A stretch of DNA of 64,000 nt from Sphingomonas azotifigens NBRC 15497 (GCF_002091475.1 NZ_BCTR01000027.1:1-64000); one strand, 5' to 3'. Counted from the first letter of the stretch, positions 32,477-41,626 are shown. Notes: a model not told the origin generated them from the sequence alone. Translations and numbers: made by a program.

Positions 32477-32998
32477 TCAGGCGGGGATCGCCAGCGACGC
32501 GCTGAACTGCGCGAGCGCGCCGTCGAGCAGCGCGGCGGTGCGCGGCGCAAAGCCTTCCTCCTGCCAATCGGCATCGGTCACCACGATCGACTGGACGATA
32601 TGGCGCGCCCCCATCGATTGCAGCACCGGCCGCAGCGCATAATCGAGCGCCAGCACATGCGCGAGCCCGCCGGCGGTGGCCAGCGGGAACACCACCTTGT
32701 CGGTCAGCCCGAACTGCGGCAGCACGTCGAGCGCGAGCTTGACCAGCCCGGCGAACGACGCCTTGTAGATCGGCGTCGCGACGAGGATGCCGTCGGCCGC
32801 GGCCACTGCCGCTGCGAGCCGGGTGGCACTCGGCCCCTGGACGTCGCCGCGCGCCAGCTCGGCCGGATCGAGATCGCCGAGTAGCAGGCATTCGGTCGCA
32901 GCGCCCGTTGCCGCCAGCCGGTCGAGGACATGGCGCGCTAGGCGGTTGGTGCGCGAGGCGGCCGAGGTGCCGCCGGCCAGCGCGAGGATCTTCGGCAT
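32477..32998 (-). CDS. NADPH-dependent FMN reductase (SsuE-like)
   Basis: A 173-residue flavodoxin-fold reductase. LALAGGTSAASRTNRLARHV is the FMN-phosphate loop, ATPIYKASFAGLVKLALDVL the second FMN contact, and PLATAGGLAHVLALDYALRPVL the NADPH/dimer region. The family (SsuE/MsuE) supplies reduced FMN to two-component monooxygenases. The probable client is the flavin monooxygenase at 35656-36870 encoded nearby. It is followed by a TonB receptor on the same strand, 61 bases upstream in the direction of transcription, so the two may be co-transcribed. Confidence 0.88.
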   Translation of the reverse strand: MPKILALAGGTSAASRTNRLARHVLDRLAATGAATECLLLGDLDPAELARGDVQGPSATRLAAAVAAADGILVATPIYKASFAGLVKLALDVLPQFGLTDKVVFPLATAGGLAHVLALDYALRPVLQSMGARHIVQSIVVTDADWQEEGFAPRTAALLDGALAQFSASLAIPA

Positions 32999-33059
32999 AC
33001 CTGCTCCTTGCGCAGTCTCCCGCCGTCGCCGCCAGGGTCCGGCGACGGCGAGAGCCCGG

Positions 33060-35324
33060 TCAATATTTCCAGCCGAGGCTGCCGCCGATCCAGCGCGGCC
33101 GGGCATAGGTGGCCTGGGCTGATCCCAGCGAACCGCTATTGTCGAGGTCGTAGACGCGGTAGCGGCGATCGGTGAGGTTGTTGACGAAGCCCGCCACCGT
33201 CACGCGGCCCTGCGTGTAGCTGATCCGGGCATTGCCGACGACGCGACTGCGCTCATAGTCGATCGCGGCGTTGAAGGTGGAGAAATAGGAACCGCCGTCA
33301 TAACGCCAGTCGGTGTCGAGCGAGGCCTGGCCGCGCGCCACGGCGAAGCTGTAGCCGGCGTTCCAGCCGACGCTCCATGTCGGCGCCTGCGGCATCACCC
33401 GCTCGGCGATGCGGCCCGAGGGCAGCGCGACGTTGCTGATCTTGGTATCGAGATAGGTGACGAACGCCCCCAGCCGCATCCCGTCGATCGGGCGCGCGCT
33501 CACTTCGAATTCGGCGCCCGAGACCTTGGCCGGCAGGTTGGTGATCACCGCGGTCAGGCCCTGGATGATGAAGGCCTGGTAATTGTCATAGTCGTAATGG
33601 AACACCGCGCCGGACAGGTCGACCCGACGATCTAGCACCGAGACCTTGAAGCCGCTTTCGTAGCTGGTCAGCACTTCCTGGCGATAGGGAATGCTCTCGA
33701 CGATATAGCGGGCGTTGGCGTCCTGGATCAGGAAATTGGGGATGTCGAACCCGCCGCTCTTGGTGCCGCGGTTGACCGAGGCGTAGAACAGCACATCGGC
33801 GGCGGGGCGGAATTCGACCCCGGCCTTGCCCGACCAGTTGCGGTAATATTGCACCGCCAGCGGGTTGTTGTCGGGATTGAAGGTGACGTCGACGCCGTTC
33901 AGCGCGACCACCCCGGTCGCATAGCCGTAATTGCCGACCACCGAGTGGCTGTACCAGTCGCTCTTGCGATCCCAGCTGTAGCGCGCGCCGAGCGTGAGGG
34001 TGAGCTTGGGCGTCAGCTTGTAGTCGAGCTGGCCGAACGGGGCGAAGGACTGGGTGTGCTGCGGCCCGCCCGCGCGCAGCCGCCCTTCCAGGAAGCCGGG
34101 AATCTGTCCGTCGATCGTGGCATGGGCATCGGCATCGACATAGAGGCCGTACAGCCCGGCGACCCAGTTCCAGCGATCATATTTGCCGGTCAGCCGCAGC
34201 TCCTGCGACACCTGCCATTGCTTCTGGTCCTGATAATAGTTGAAGACATTGAACGGCGTCATGTCGCTGTCTTCGCCGTAATGCTTGGTCACCCGCTGAT
34301 AGTCGCTGATCGAGGTGAAATCGACATGGTCGCTCAGCGGCTGTTCGTAGCGTGCGGTCGCGCTCCAGAAGGTGCGGCGGAACAGCGGCACGTTGTTGAC
34401 CGACTGGGTGAAGGGATCGTTGCCGGGGTTGCTGTAGCCGAGATTGTCGGTCTGGCCGGGGGCGGGGACGCCGAGCCCGTCGGCATCCGTCTTCGCCGCC
34501 AGCCACGAATAGGGGGCGCTGGTCTCGCTGCGGTTCTGCAGATATTGCAGCTTGAGGCGGAACAGCCCGGCATCGCCGACATCGCTCTCGATCTGGAAAC
34601 GGCCGGCCAGGAAATGGCGGCTGCCGATATCGGCGCCGATCCGGTTCTTGACGTAGCCGCCATAATCGTCGCTGCTGACGGAAAGGCGCGCACGGACGCG
34701 GTCGCTCAGCGGGCCGCTGACGAACGTGTCGGTGCCGACCTCGCCATAGGAACCGAAGGTGACGGTGGCGCCTGCGTGGAGATCGCGCGTCGGCTTGGCG
34801 GTGATGTACTGCACCAGGCCGCCGGTGGCGTTGCGGCCGAACAGCGTGCCCTGCGGCCCGCGCAGCACCTCGATCCGCTCGAGATCGAAATTCTGGCCGC
34901 TGATCGCCGACAGCGCCGCGCCATAGACTTCATCATTGTAGAAGGCGATCGGCGCCTCCTGGCTGTCGGCAAAGTCGTTCTGCGAGACGCCGCGGATGTT
35001 GAACGAGACCGTGGTCGGACTGAACTGCTGCACCTGGAAGCTGGGAACGTGGTTGACCAGCGCGGTCACGTCCTGATGCCCCACCGACTTGAGGCCCTCG
35101 CCGCCGATGGCGGAGATGGCGAGCGGCACATCGCGCAGGCTCTGCTCACGCTTCTGGGCGGTGACGACGATCTCGGCCTCGCTGGCGGGCTGCTTCGCGG
35201 CGTTCTGGGCGTCGGCCGACGGTGCGGCGCTGGTCTGGGCCTGTGCCGCCGTTGCCGCCAGCGCCGGAAAAACCGAAACGGCAGCGAGCATCACCGCGCG
35301 CGCACGGTGTAGACGATAGGACAT
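33060..35324 (-). CDS. TonB-dependent outer membrane receptor 2
   Basis: A 754-residue receptor with a signal peptide ending AAQAQ, a Ser/Ala/Gln-rich spacer, a TonB-box-like EIVVTAQKREQSLRDVP motif (about 50-66), a plug domain with FNIRGVSQNDFADSQEAP and VEVLRGPQGTLFGRNATGG, and a barrel ending in a C-terminal aromatic residue. This is the form abundant in sphingomonads, in which TonB receptors take up aromatic and other carbon substrates, so it probably imports the cluster substrate; the ligand is unknown. It is divergent from the flavin monooxygenase. Confidence 0.92.
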   Translation of the reverse strand: MSYRLHRARAVMLAAVSVFPALAATAAQAQTSAAPSADAQNAAKQPASEAEIVVTAQKREQSLRDVPLAISAIGGEGLKSVGHQDVTALVNHVPSFQVQQFSPTTVSFNIRGVSQNDFADSQEAPIAFYNDEVYGAALSAISGQNFDLERIEVLRGPQGTLFGRNATGGLVQYITAKPTRDLHAGATVTFGSYGEVGTDTFVSGPLSDRVRARLSVSSDDYGGYVKNRIGADIGSRHFLAGRFQIESDVGDAGLFRLKLQYLQNRSETSAPYSWLAAKTDADGLGVPAPGQTDNLGYSNPGNDPFTQSVNNVPLFRRTFWSATARYEQPLSDHVDFTSISDYQRVTKHYGEDSDMTPFNVFNYYQDQKQWQVSQELRLTGKYDRWNWVAGLYGLYVDADAHATIDGQIPGFLEGRLRAGGPQHTQSFAPFGQLDYKLTPKLTLTLGARYSWDRKSDWYSHSVVGNYGYATGVVALNGVDVTFNPDNNPLAVQYYRNWSGKAGVEFRPAADVLFYASVNRGTKSGGFDIPNFLIQDANARYIVESIPYRQEVLTSYESGFKVSVLDRRVDLSGAVFHYDYDNYQAFIIQGLTAVITNLPAKVSGAEFEVSARPIDGMRLGAFVTYLDTKISNVALPSGRIAERVMPQAPTWSVGWNAGYSFAVARGQASLDTDWRYDGGSYFSTFNAAIDYERSRVVGNARISYTQGRVTVAGFVNNLTDRRYRVYDLDNSGSLGSAQATYARPRWIGGSLGWKY

Positions 35325-35655
35325 ATCTCCCCTCTCTCTTCGCTAGGGTAGCCACCGCCACGTGCGGCACGGTTCCTGCTGCGGACCCTCCGTTTACCCG
35401 GAGGCAATTATCTATGTCTCGCGCTGGTCATTGTTGTGAATTTTCAAAAGCAATGCAATGGGGAATCGCATGGAAAACTGCAGGTGCGGGAAAAGGCAAA
35501 TCGGGGGCGGTCGAGCAAAATAAAACAAGTCGAATCAATCATATATGCCAAATTGGCAGTGTTGTTTGGATGCAACAATGTGGCCGAATTTGACGCAATG
35601 ATCGCCGATATGGCAACATCGTGCTTCCCGTTGAGCGACTCGAAGGGGAAGAAAA
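35325..35655. promoter_or_regulatory. Divergent promoter region of TonB receptor 2 and the flavin monooxygenase
   Basis: About 330 bases of clearly AT-richer DNA without a convincing gene. It contains a cattgttgtgaa element (35429-35440) and an inverted repeat TGTTG-N8-CAACA at 35560-35577, typical of LysR-type binding sites; related elements flank the nearby LysR gene. A ribosome site (gaaggggaag) precedes the monooxygenase ATG. Confidence 0.6.
35560..35577. promoter_or_regulatory. LysR-type inverted repeat upstream of the flavin monooxygenase
   Basis: Reads tgttg tttggatg caaca: perfect five-base arms around eight bases, 79 bases before the monooxygenase start. The half-site recurs near the LysR gene and two other cluster promoters. 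Confidence 0.5.
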
Positions 35656-36870
35656 ATGACGATCTCCGAAACCATGGACGGAGTTGAGAGGATGCCATCC
35701 GAAACGCTTGCCGCCGATCTCCTCCAGCGCGCCGCGGACATGGTGCCGATCCTGCGCGAACGCGAGGCGGCGGCCCGCCAGGCCGGCCAGGTGAGCGACG
35801 AAACCATCCAGGCCTTCACCGACGCCGGATTCTTCCGCGTGCTCCAGCCCAGGCGCTATGGCGGCTATGAACTGCCGCCCTCGGTCTATGCCGGGATCAC
35901 CCGCACGCTGGCGCAGGGCTGCATGGCCAGCGCCTGGGTGTACGGCGTCGTCGCGGTCCATAATTGGCAGCTGGCGCTGTTCGACGATCGCGCCGCGCAG
36001 GACGTGTGGGGCGAGGACGACAGCGTCCGCATCAGCTCTTCCTACATGCCGGTCGGCAAGGTCGAGCGCGTCGACGGCGGCTATCGGCTGAGCGGCCGCT
36101 GGGCCTTTTCCAGCGGATCCGAGCATTGTTCCTGGGTGATCCTGGGGGCGAACCTGCCGCGCGCGGACGGCAATCCGGGCGCCGAGCCCTATAATTTCCT
36201 GGTGCCGCGCGCCGACTATCAGATCCTCTCCACCTGGAACGTGATGGGGCTGCAGGGTACCGGCAGCAACGACATCCTGGTCGAGGATGCGTTCGTACCC
36301 GAGCATCGGGTGATCCGCGAATTCGACATGTTCCGCATCGATTGCCCCGGCCATGCGGTGAACCACGGCGCGCTCTACCGGATCCCGTTCGCGCAGATCT
36401 TCAACCGCACCGTCTCCACCAGCTCGCTGGGCAGCCTGCAACGCGCGCTGGAGGTGTTCGTGCAGGCGACGCGCGAGAAGCGCGCCACCTATACCGGCGC
36501 GCGGCTGGCGGGCGACACCACCATCCAGGAAGCGGTGGCGGACGTGATGATGACGCTCGACGATCTCGACCTGCGGCTCCAGCGCGACCTGACCGAACTG
36601 ATGGTGCGCGCCGAGGCGAACGACTGGCCGATCGAGCGCCGCGCCGAGCTCGGCGCCTCGACCACGTCGATGGTCAGCCGCTGCGTCGCCGCGGTCGACA
36701 AGCTGATGCTGTTCAGCGGCGGCAAGGCGATCTATCGCGGCCATGTGGTGCAGAATGCGTTTCTCGACATCCACACCGCCCGCGCCCATGTCGCGAACAA
36801 TCCCTACCCCTATGTCCGCAACCAAGGTGCGATGGCGTTCGGTGCACCGAACGACTGTTTCGACCTGTGA
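35656..36870 (+). CDS. FMN-dependent monooxygenase of the acyl-CoA dehydrogenase fold (HsaA/HpaB-C2/IacA type)
   Basis: A 404-residue flavoprotein. The acyl-CoA dehydrogenase fold is shown by DETIQAFTDAGFFRVLQPRR-YGGYE, ASAWVYGVVAVHNWQLALFD, GYRLSGRWAFSSGSEHCSWV and TSSLGSLQRALEVFVQATRE. The GRWAFSSG motif and lack of a typical acyl-CoA catalytic Glu favour the group D flavin monooxygenases, which hydroxylate phenols or indoles with reduced FMN from a separate reductase. Relatives include HsaA, the C2 component of 4-hydroxyphenylacetate hydroxylase and IacA. A suitable SsuE-like reductase is encoded 2.6 kb away. An acyl-CoA dehydrogenase role is a less likely alternative. Confidence 0.85.
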   Translation: MTISETMDGVERMPSETLAADLLQRAADMVPILREREAAARQAGQVSDETIQAFTDAGFFRVLQPRRYGGYELPPSVYAGITRTLAQGCMASAWVYGVVAVHNWQLALFDDRAAQDVWGEDDSVRISSSYMPVGKVERVDGGYRLSGRWAFSSGSEHCSWVILGANLPRADGNPGAEPYNFLVPRADYQILSTWNVMGLQGTGSNDILVEDAFVPEHRVIREFDMFRIDCPGHAVNHGALYRIPFAQIFNRTVSTSSLGSLQRALEVFVQATREKRATYTGARLAGDTTIQEAVADVMMTLDDLDLRLQRDLTELMVRAEANDWPIERRAELGASTTSMVSRCVAAVDKLMLFSGGKAIYRGHVVQNAFLDIHTARAHVANNPYPYVRNQGAMAFGAPNDCFDL

Positions 36871-36876
36871 CGCCTG

Positions 36877-36908
36877 CCTATTGGGCCGGCGCCTGCCGGC
36901 TCAATAGG
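36877..36908. terminator. Hairpin terminator between monooxygenase and LysR genes
   Basis: A 14-bp stem (cctattgggccggc / gccggctcaatagg, one G-T wobble) with loop gcct lies between the converging genes; its right arm overlaps the LysR stop codon. Confidence 0.65.
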
Positions 36909-37845
36909 CGCTGGCCAGCGCCATGCCGGCGGCTGCCGCGTCGGGGGCGCCGTCGCGCAGTTCCCCGGTCAGGAAGTCGACAAAGGCGCGGACCTTGGCC
37001 ATCGAGTAATTGCCCTTGGGGAACATCAGGTAGAGCGGGATCGTCTCGGTGACGATCTCGGGCAGCAGCACTTCCAGTCGGCCTTGCTCGACATCGTCGG
37101 AGACGAGGAAGCGCGGCAGATAGCTGATGCCCAGATTCTCCAGCGAGGCCTCGCGCGCCATGCGCACCGAGTTGGAGGCGAGCGGACCGCGATTCACCTG
37201 CACCGTCACATCCGCCGAAAGCCGCCATTCGCCAAGCTGCGACAGGTGCGTCTCGAAGATGCAGGCATGTTCCTTCAGGTCGTGCGCGCTGCTCGGCCGG
37301 CCGCGCTCCTCGATGTAGGCGGGGGAGGCGACCAGCACCATCGGATATTCGCGCAGCAACAGCGAATCGAGGTTCGAATCGTACGGCGCGCCGATCCAGA
37401 AGGCGACGTCGAACCGGCCCTTGAGCAGATCGGCGCGGCTGTCCGACAGGTTCAGGAACAGGCGGATGTCCGGATAGGCCTTCAGGAAATGCGGGATGAT
37501 CTTGGTGAGATCGAACAGCGAGGAGACGACCGGCGCATTGACCTTCAGCTCGCCGCGCGGGCGCTGCTGCATGCCGGTCATCACCCGGTTCACTTCGTTG
37601 ACTTCCTCGACGATGCGCGCGCAGCGGGCATACATTTCGCGCCCGGCCGGGGTGAGCGAAACGGTGCGGGTGTTCCGCTCCAGCAGCTTCATGCCGACAT
37701 TCGCTTCCAGCCGCGAGATCTGCCGGCTCACCGCCGCCTTCGAATAGCCCAGCGTCGCCGCGGCGGAGGAGAAGCTGCCCGCACGCACCACCTCCGCGAA
37801 GGACATCATGGCAATGACGTTGTTGATTTCCAGCTTGTCTTCCAT
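36901..37845 (-). CDS. LysR-family transcriptional regulator
   Basis: A 314-residue LysR regulator. The N-terminal winged helix-turn-helix reads IAMMSFAEVVRAGSFSSAAA TLGYSKAAVSRQISRLEANVGMKLLERNTRTVSLT in family order. The rest is the effector domain, with APVVSSLFDLTKIIPHFLKAYPDIRL at its start. It lies divergent to the aminotransferase, and an inverted CAACA...TGTTG pair is in the 200 bases between. It may also act on the flavin monooxygenase promoter, which carries the same half-site. Confidence 0.93.
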   Translation of the reverse strand: MEDKLEINNVIAMMSFAEVVRAGSFSSAAATLGYSKAAVSRQISRLEANVGMKLLERNTRTVSLTPAGREMYARCARIVEEVNEVNRVMTGMQQRPRGELKVNAPVVSSLFDLTKIIPHFLKAYPDIRLFLNLSDSRADLLKGRFDVAFWIGAPYDSNLDSLLLREYPMVLVASPAYIEERGRPSSAHDLKEHACIFETHLSQLGEWRLSADVTVQVNRGPLASNSVRMAREASLENLGISYLPRFLVSDDVEQGRLEVLLPEIVTETIPLYLMFPKGNYSMAKVRAFVDFLTGELRDGAPDAAAAGMALASAY

Positions 37846-37936
37846 CGGTCCACATTCTCCGCCTGCACCGTCAAGTCAACGGTGGCCATGGCGCGTGCGC
37901 CGGCCAATCCGCATTTCCCCTTGCGTTTACGATTGA

Positions 37937-37968
37937 CAACAATGAATCAATAAGTAGGTTTACTGTTG
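37937..37968. promoter_or_regulatory. Candidate LysR binding region in the LysR/aminotransferase intergenic DNA
   Basis: caaca and tgttg half-sites in inverted orientation are 22 bases apart, extended to gacaacaatg and tactgttgca. They lie between the divergent LysR and aminotransferase starts. A TTGACA-like hexamer overlaps the left half-site. Confidence 0.45.
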
Positions 37969-38049
37969 CATCAGTGGAAAGCTCCGGCGCGCCGGCTCGG
38001 CCGCCCTTCGGGTTTTCCGCTCCCGTCCCCGTTTCAGCAGGACAGCAGC

Positions 38050-39414
38050 ATGACTCTCGACATCCAACTCGCCGGCCGAATCGACCAGGAAAGCCTGTTC
38101 CATCCCTTCACCGCGATCACCGATCTGAAGGCCGACGGGCCGACGGTGATCAGCGCGGGCAAGGGCGTGCGCATCACCGACATTCATGGCCAGGAATATC
38201 TCGATGGCATGGCCGGCCTGTGGTGCGTCAACCTCGGCTATGGCCGCGAGGAGATCACCGAGGCGATGGCCGAGCAGAGCCGCAAGCTTTCGTTCTTCCA
38301 CGCGTTCAACGGCATGTCGATCGACGTGACGATCGAATGCGCCGAGGCGCTGCTCAAGCGCGCGCCGGTGCCGATGGCGCGGGTGTTCTTCGGCGCTTCG
38401 GGCAGCGACGCCAACGAGACCCAGGCCAAGCTGGTCTGGTATTACAACCAGCTGCGCGGCAAGCCCGAGAAGAAGAAGCTGATCTGCCGCTGGAACAGCT
38501 ATCACGGCTCGGGCGTGCTGACCGCGAGCATGACCGGGCTGCCCGGCATGCACACGCCGTTCCTGCTGCCGATGGGGCCGGTGGTGCACACCGAGGCGCC
38601 CTATTATTACCGCAAGGCGCCCGAGGGGATGAGCGAGCGCGACTTCTCGCGGCACCTGGCGCGCGAGCTGGAGGAGCTGATCGCCCGCGAGGGTGCCGAC
38701 ACGATCGGTGCGTTCTTCGCCGAGGCGGTGATGGGCGCGGGCGGGCTGATCCCGCCGCCCGAGGGCTATTTCGAGGAGATCGTGCCGATCCTGCGCGCGC
38801 ACGACATCCTGCTGGTGATGGATGAGGTCGTCTCCGGCTATGGCCGGCTCGGCACCTATTGGGGCTCACAGACCTATGGCCTCGAACCCGATCTGATCAC
38901 CTCGGCCAAGGGCGTGACCAGCGGCTATTTCCCGATGTCCGCCTGCTTCATCTCGCCCAAGGTGTGGGACGTGATCGAAAGCAATGCCGAGCGTGCCGGC
39001 CTGTTCGGCCATGGCTATACCTATTCGGCGCATCCGGTGGGCGCGGCGGCGGCGCTGGCGGCGCTGCGGCTGATCGACGAGGATAACGTCCTCGCCAACG
39101 TCCAGGAACAGAGCGACCATCTGTTCGCGGGCCTGCGCGCGCGGCTCGGCGATCACTGGGCGGTGGGCGACATTCGCGGCAAGGGCCTGATGATCGGCGT
39201 CGAACTGGTCAAGGATCGCGCCACCAAGGAAGCCTTCCCGATGGCCAATCGCACCGGCCGTCAGGTCCTCAAGGCCGCCGCGAAGCGCAGCCTGATCACC
39301 CGCGCGCTCGGCGATACGCTGGTGTTCGCGCCGCCGCTCGTCATCAACCGCGCGGAAGTGGACGAGCTGGTCGAGAAGTTCGGCGACGCCGTGGAGGCGG
39401 TGCTGCCGCGCTGA
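38050..39414 (+). CDS. Class III (omega) aminotransferase
   Basis: A 454-residue pyridoxal-phosphate transaminase. The PLP-binding Lys287 is in DLITSAKGVTSGYFPMSA, the cofactor Asp258 in LLVMDEVVSGYGR, the phosphate contacts in FGASGSDANETQAKL, and WNSYHGSGVLTASMTG is the conserved Tyr-His-Gly. The length and IKDL-like ITDLKADGPTVISAGKGVRI start match the pyruvate-dependent aliphatic-amine or beta-alanine group. It would move an amino group from a cluster substrate to pyruvate or the reverse. The ATG after agcaggacagcag is chosen; an in-frame upstream extension lacks a ribosome site and runs through the promoter region. Confidence 0.9.
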   Translation: MTLDIQLAGRIDQESLFHPFTAITDLKADGPTVISAGKGVRITDIHGQEYLDGMAGLWCVNLGYGREEITEAMAEQSRKLSFFHAFNGMSIDVTIECAEALLKRAPVPMARVFFGASGSDANETQAKLVWYYNQLRGKPEKKKLICRWNSYHGSGVLTASMTGLPGMHTPFLLPMGPVVHTEAPYYYRKAPEGMSERDFSRHLARELEELIAREGADTIGAFFAEAVMGAGGLIPPPEGYFEEIVPILRAHDILLVMDEVVSGYGRLGTYWGSQTYGLEPDLITSAKGVTSGYFPMSACFISPKVWDVIESNAERAGLFGHGYTYSAHPVGAAAALAALRLIDEDNVLANVQEQSDHLFAGLRARLGDHWAVGDIRGKGLMIGVELVKDRATKEAFPMANRTGRQVLKAAAKRSLITRALGDTLVFAPPLVINRAEVDELVEKFGDAVEAVLPR

Positions 39415-39467
39415 TCGACGAAGACCCAAAAGAAGATACACATATGTGACGGTGGAGGGGAAAGCGC

Positions 39468-40640
39468 GTGGACCATGTCGTACCGATCGAAGGCCTTGTC
39501 CTCAGGGGTACCCATGGTCCCAGACTTTCCACCGCCGGCCTGATCAGCGCGATCGCGATCGGTTTCGTCGGCGCGCTGTTCATCTTCATCACCCCGCCGA
39601 TGTTGGCGCTGATGGGCGAGGGCGCCCGGCTCAGCGACAGCCAGATCGGCTATGTCGCGGCCTGGGACATCAACGCCACGGCGGTGGCGATCGGCGGCAG
39701 CACCTTTCTGCTGCTCCGCTGGAACTGGCGCCGCGCGGTCGGGCTGGCGCTGGCGCTGATCGCGCTGGGCAATGCCGCGACCGCCTTTGCCGGCAATTAC
39801 CCCGCGATGGCGGCGGCGCGGTGCATCGCCGGGCTCGGCGAGGGGCTGGCGATCGGCTTCGCCTTCGCCGCGCTCGGCCGTGCGCGCAATCCCGATCGGG
39901 CCTTCGCGCTCTATCTGATCGTGGGCGCGCTGCTCGGCGCGGCGCTGCTCTATGTGCTGCCGCTGGCGCAGGGCCATGTTTCGCCGCGCCTGCTGTTCCT
40001 GGCCAATGTCGGGCTGACCCTGCTGGTCGCGCTCGGTATTCCCGCCTTCCCCAACGGCCGCCGCTATGAAGACGACCTGCCCGGCGAGGGTCGGCTCGAT
40101 CGGCGCCTGGCCCTCGCGGCGCTGTGCGCGGTGTTCCTCATCTTCTTCGCGATCGGCGCGGTGTGGAGCTACGCCGAGCGGATCGGATCGGCCAGTGCGC
40201 TTGATGCGGGCATGATCGCCCGTGGCTTGTCGGCGGGCACGCTCGCCGGCGTGCTCGGCGCGGCGCTGGCAGGGATCGTCCCGCAGCGGGTGAGCCGGGT
40301 GGTGCCGCTGCTCGTCGCCAGCGCCTGCATTATCGCCGGTTTCCAGATGCTGGGCGGGCAGGTTGGGGCCACCGTGTATCTCATCGCGATCGTGCTGATC
40401 CTGTTCGGCTGGAACCTCGCCCAGCCGCTCTTGTCGGGCATGTGCAGCGACGCCGATTCAGGGGGGCGCGTCGTGTGCCTGATGGGCTCTATCCAGACCT
40501 TCGGCATGGGGCTCGGCCCGGCGCTGGCGGCGCCGATGGTTGCCGGGGGATCCTTTACCGGCCCGATCTGGATGGCGAGCATCGCCACGGTCGCCGGTCT
40601 CGCTCTTGCGGCGACGGGGGCGATGCTGCGCAAGGCCTGA
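39468..40640 (+). CDS. MFS transporter
   Basis: A 390-residue membrane protein with about 12 hydrophobic helices, beginning LSTAGLISAIAIGFVGALFI. Between the halves lies the charged loop RRYEDDLPGEGRLDRR. Pieces such as GLGEGLAIGFAFAALGRARN and the last AAPMVAGGSFTGPIWMASIA fit a small MFS subgroup. The start is GTG, chosen for the ggagggg ribosome site 7 bases before it. It probably imports a compound handled by the flanking genes. A bidirectional terminator follows. Confidence 0.85.
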   Translation: MDHVVPIEGLVLRGTHGPRLSTAGLISAIAIGFVGALFIFITPPMLALMGEGARLSDSQIGYVAAWDINATAVAIGGSTFLLLRWNWRRAVGLALALIALGNAATAFAGNYPAMAAARCIAGLGEGLAIGFAFAALGRARNPDRAFALYLIVGALLGAALLYVLPLAQGHVSPRLLFLANVGLTLLVALGIPAFPNGRRYEDDLPGEGRLDRRLALAALCAVFLIFFAIGAVWSYAERIGSASALDAGMIARGLSAGTLAGVLGAALAGIVPQRVSRVVPLLVASACIIAGFQMLGGQVGATVYLIAIVLILFGWNLAQPLLSGMCSDADSGGRVVCLMGSIQTFGMGLGPALAAPMVAGGSFTGPIWMASIATVAGLALAATGAMLRKA

Positions 40641-40663
40641 TCGCGGCGCCTTCCTCACACGAA

Positions 40664-40691
40664 AAAGGAGCCGCCCGCGGGCGGCTCCTTT
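40664..40691. terminator. Bidirectional terminator between MFS and FAA-hydrolase genes
   Basis: A perfect 28-base palindrome (14-base arms, aaaggagccgcccg / cgggcggctccttt) with A-run and T-run at its ends, placed between two converging stops. The ends supply U-runs on both strands. Confidence 0.88.
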
Positions 40692-40714
40692 GCGTTGGGT
40701 CGGGACGCGCCGTC

Positions 40715-41626
40715 TCAGGCGGCGACCACCGGGTGGCGCAGCGTGCCGATGCCTTCCACGGCCGCGACGATCGTATCGCCCGGCCACACCCATTCCTGCG
40801 GCGTGCGGCCCGCGCCGACGCCTTCGGGCGTGCCGGTGGCGATGATGTCGCCCGGCTCGAGCGTGATGCCCTGCGAGATGTCGGCGATCAGCTCGTCGAC
40901 CTTGAACAGCATGTGGCTGGTGTTCGAACGCTGCTTCTCGACGCCGTTCACCGTCAGCCACAGGTCGAGCGTCTGCGGATCGGGCAGTTCGTCGGCGGTG
41001 ACGATCACCGGCCCCATCGGTGCGTAGCTGTCCTGGCCCTTGGAATAGATCCACTGGCCGGCACGACGGCAGTCGCGCGCGCTCATGTCGATCAGCACGG
41101 TATAGCCGAACACGTGGCGCAGCGCCTGTTCGCGCGACACCCGCTTGGCGCGCGTGCCGATCACCGCGGCGAGTTCCACTTCCCAGTCGAGCTGCTGGGT
41201 GATCGCGGCATCGTGGAGGATCGGTTCGTTGGGGCCGATCACGCTGGTCGGTGGCTTGGAGAAGATCACCGGCTGGCGGGGCAGTTCGGGGGAGGTATCC
41301 AGTGCCGCGGCGCTTTCGGCGACGTGATCGATATAGTTGAGCCCGATACCGAAGATGTTCTTCCGCGGCCGCGGAATCGGCGCGAGCAGCGTCACATTGT
41401 CCAGCGGCGTCGCCAGACCAACCGGCAAGGCGCCGCCCAGCGCCGCGAGCAGGGCGGTGGCGTGGCGCACCGCGTCCGGGCCCAGATCGATGAAATCGAG
41501 CATCGTCGCGGGCAGCGCGGCGCCGGCCGACTGGCCCAGCCGTTCGATGTCGACGATCCGATCGTCGACCACCGCGCCCAGGCGGGCGGCCGCCTCCACG
41601 GTCGAGCGATAGGTGGCGAGACGCAT
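40715..41626 (-). CDS. Fumarylacetoacetate-hydrolase family enzyme, probable maleylpyruvate or fumarylpyruvate hydrolase
   Basis: A 303-residue FAA-hydrolase family member. The metal site is visible in NIFGIGLNYIDHVAES, DWEVELAAVIGTRAKRVS (acidic ligands) and the GYTVLIDMSARDCR segment; GDIIATGTPEGVGAGRTP is the family's C-terminal signature. Members hydrolyse acylpyruvates. Because a gentisate-dioxygenase-like cupin and a maleate isomerase lie in the same regulated block, and no maleylpyruvate isomerase is seen, direct hydrolysis of maleylpyruvate to maleate and pyruvate is the most coherent role. The gene faces the MarR gene across an AAGCTT palindrome. Confidence 0.87.
   Translation of the reverse strand: MRLATYRSTVEAAARLGAVVDDRIVDIERLGQSAGAALPATMLDFIDLGPDAVRHATALLAALGGALPVGLATPLDNVTLLAPIPRPRKNIFGIGLNYIDHVAESAAALDTSPELPRQPVIFSKPPTSVIGPNEPILHDAAITQQLDWEVELAAVIGTRAKRVSREQALRHVFGYTVLIDMSARDCRRAGQWIYSKGQDSYAPMGPVIVTADELPDPQTLDLWLTVNGVEKQRSNTSHMLFKVDELIADISQGITLEPGDIIATGTPEGVGAGRTPQEWVWPGDTIVAAVEGIGTLRHPVVAA

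Noticed and set aside
35436..35687. A possible 83-residue protein before the flavin monooxygenase
   Set aside because: It overlaps the monooxygenase start in another frame, lacks a ribosome site and covers the AT-rich promoter with its inverted repeat.
39439..39448. cacatatgtg palindrome before the MFS gene as an operator
   Set aside because: It is only ten bases long, has no second copy in the window and could be a chance feature; not enough to support a site.
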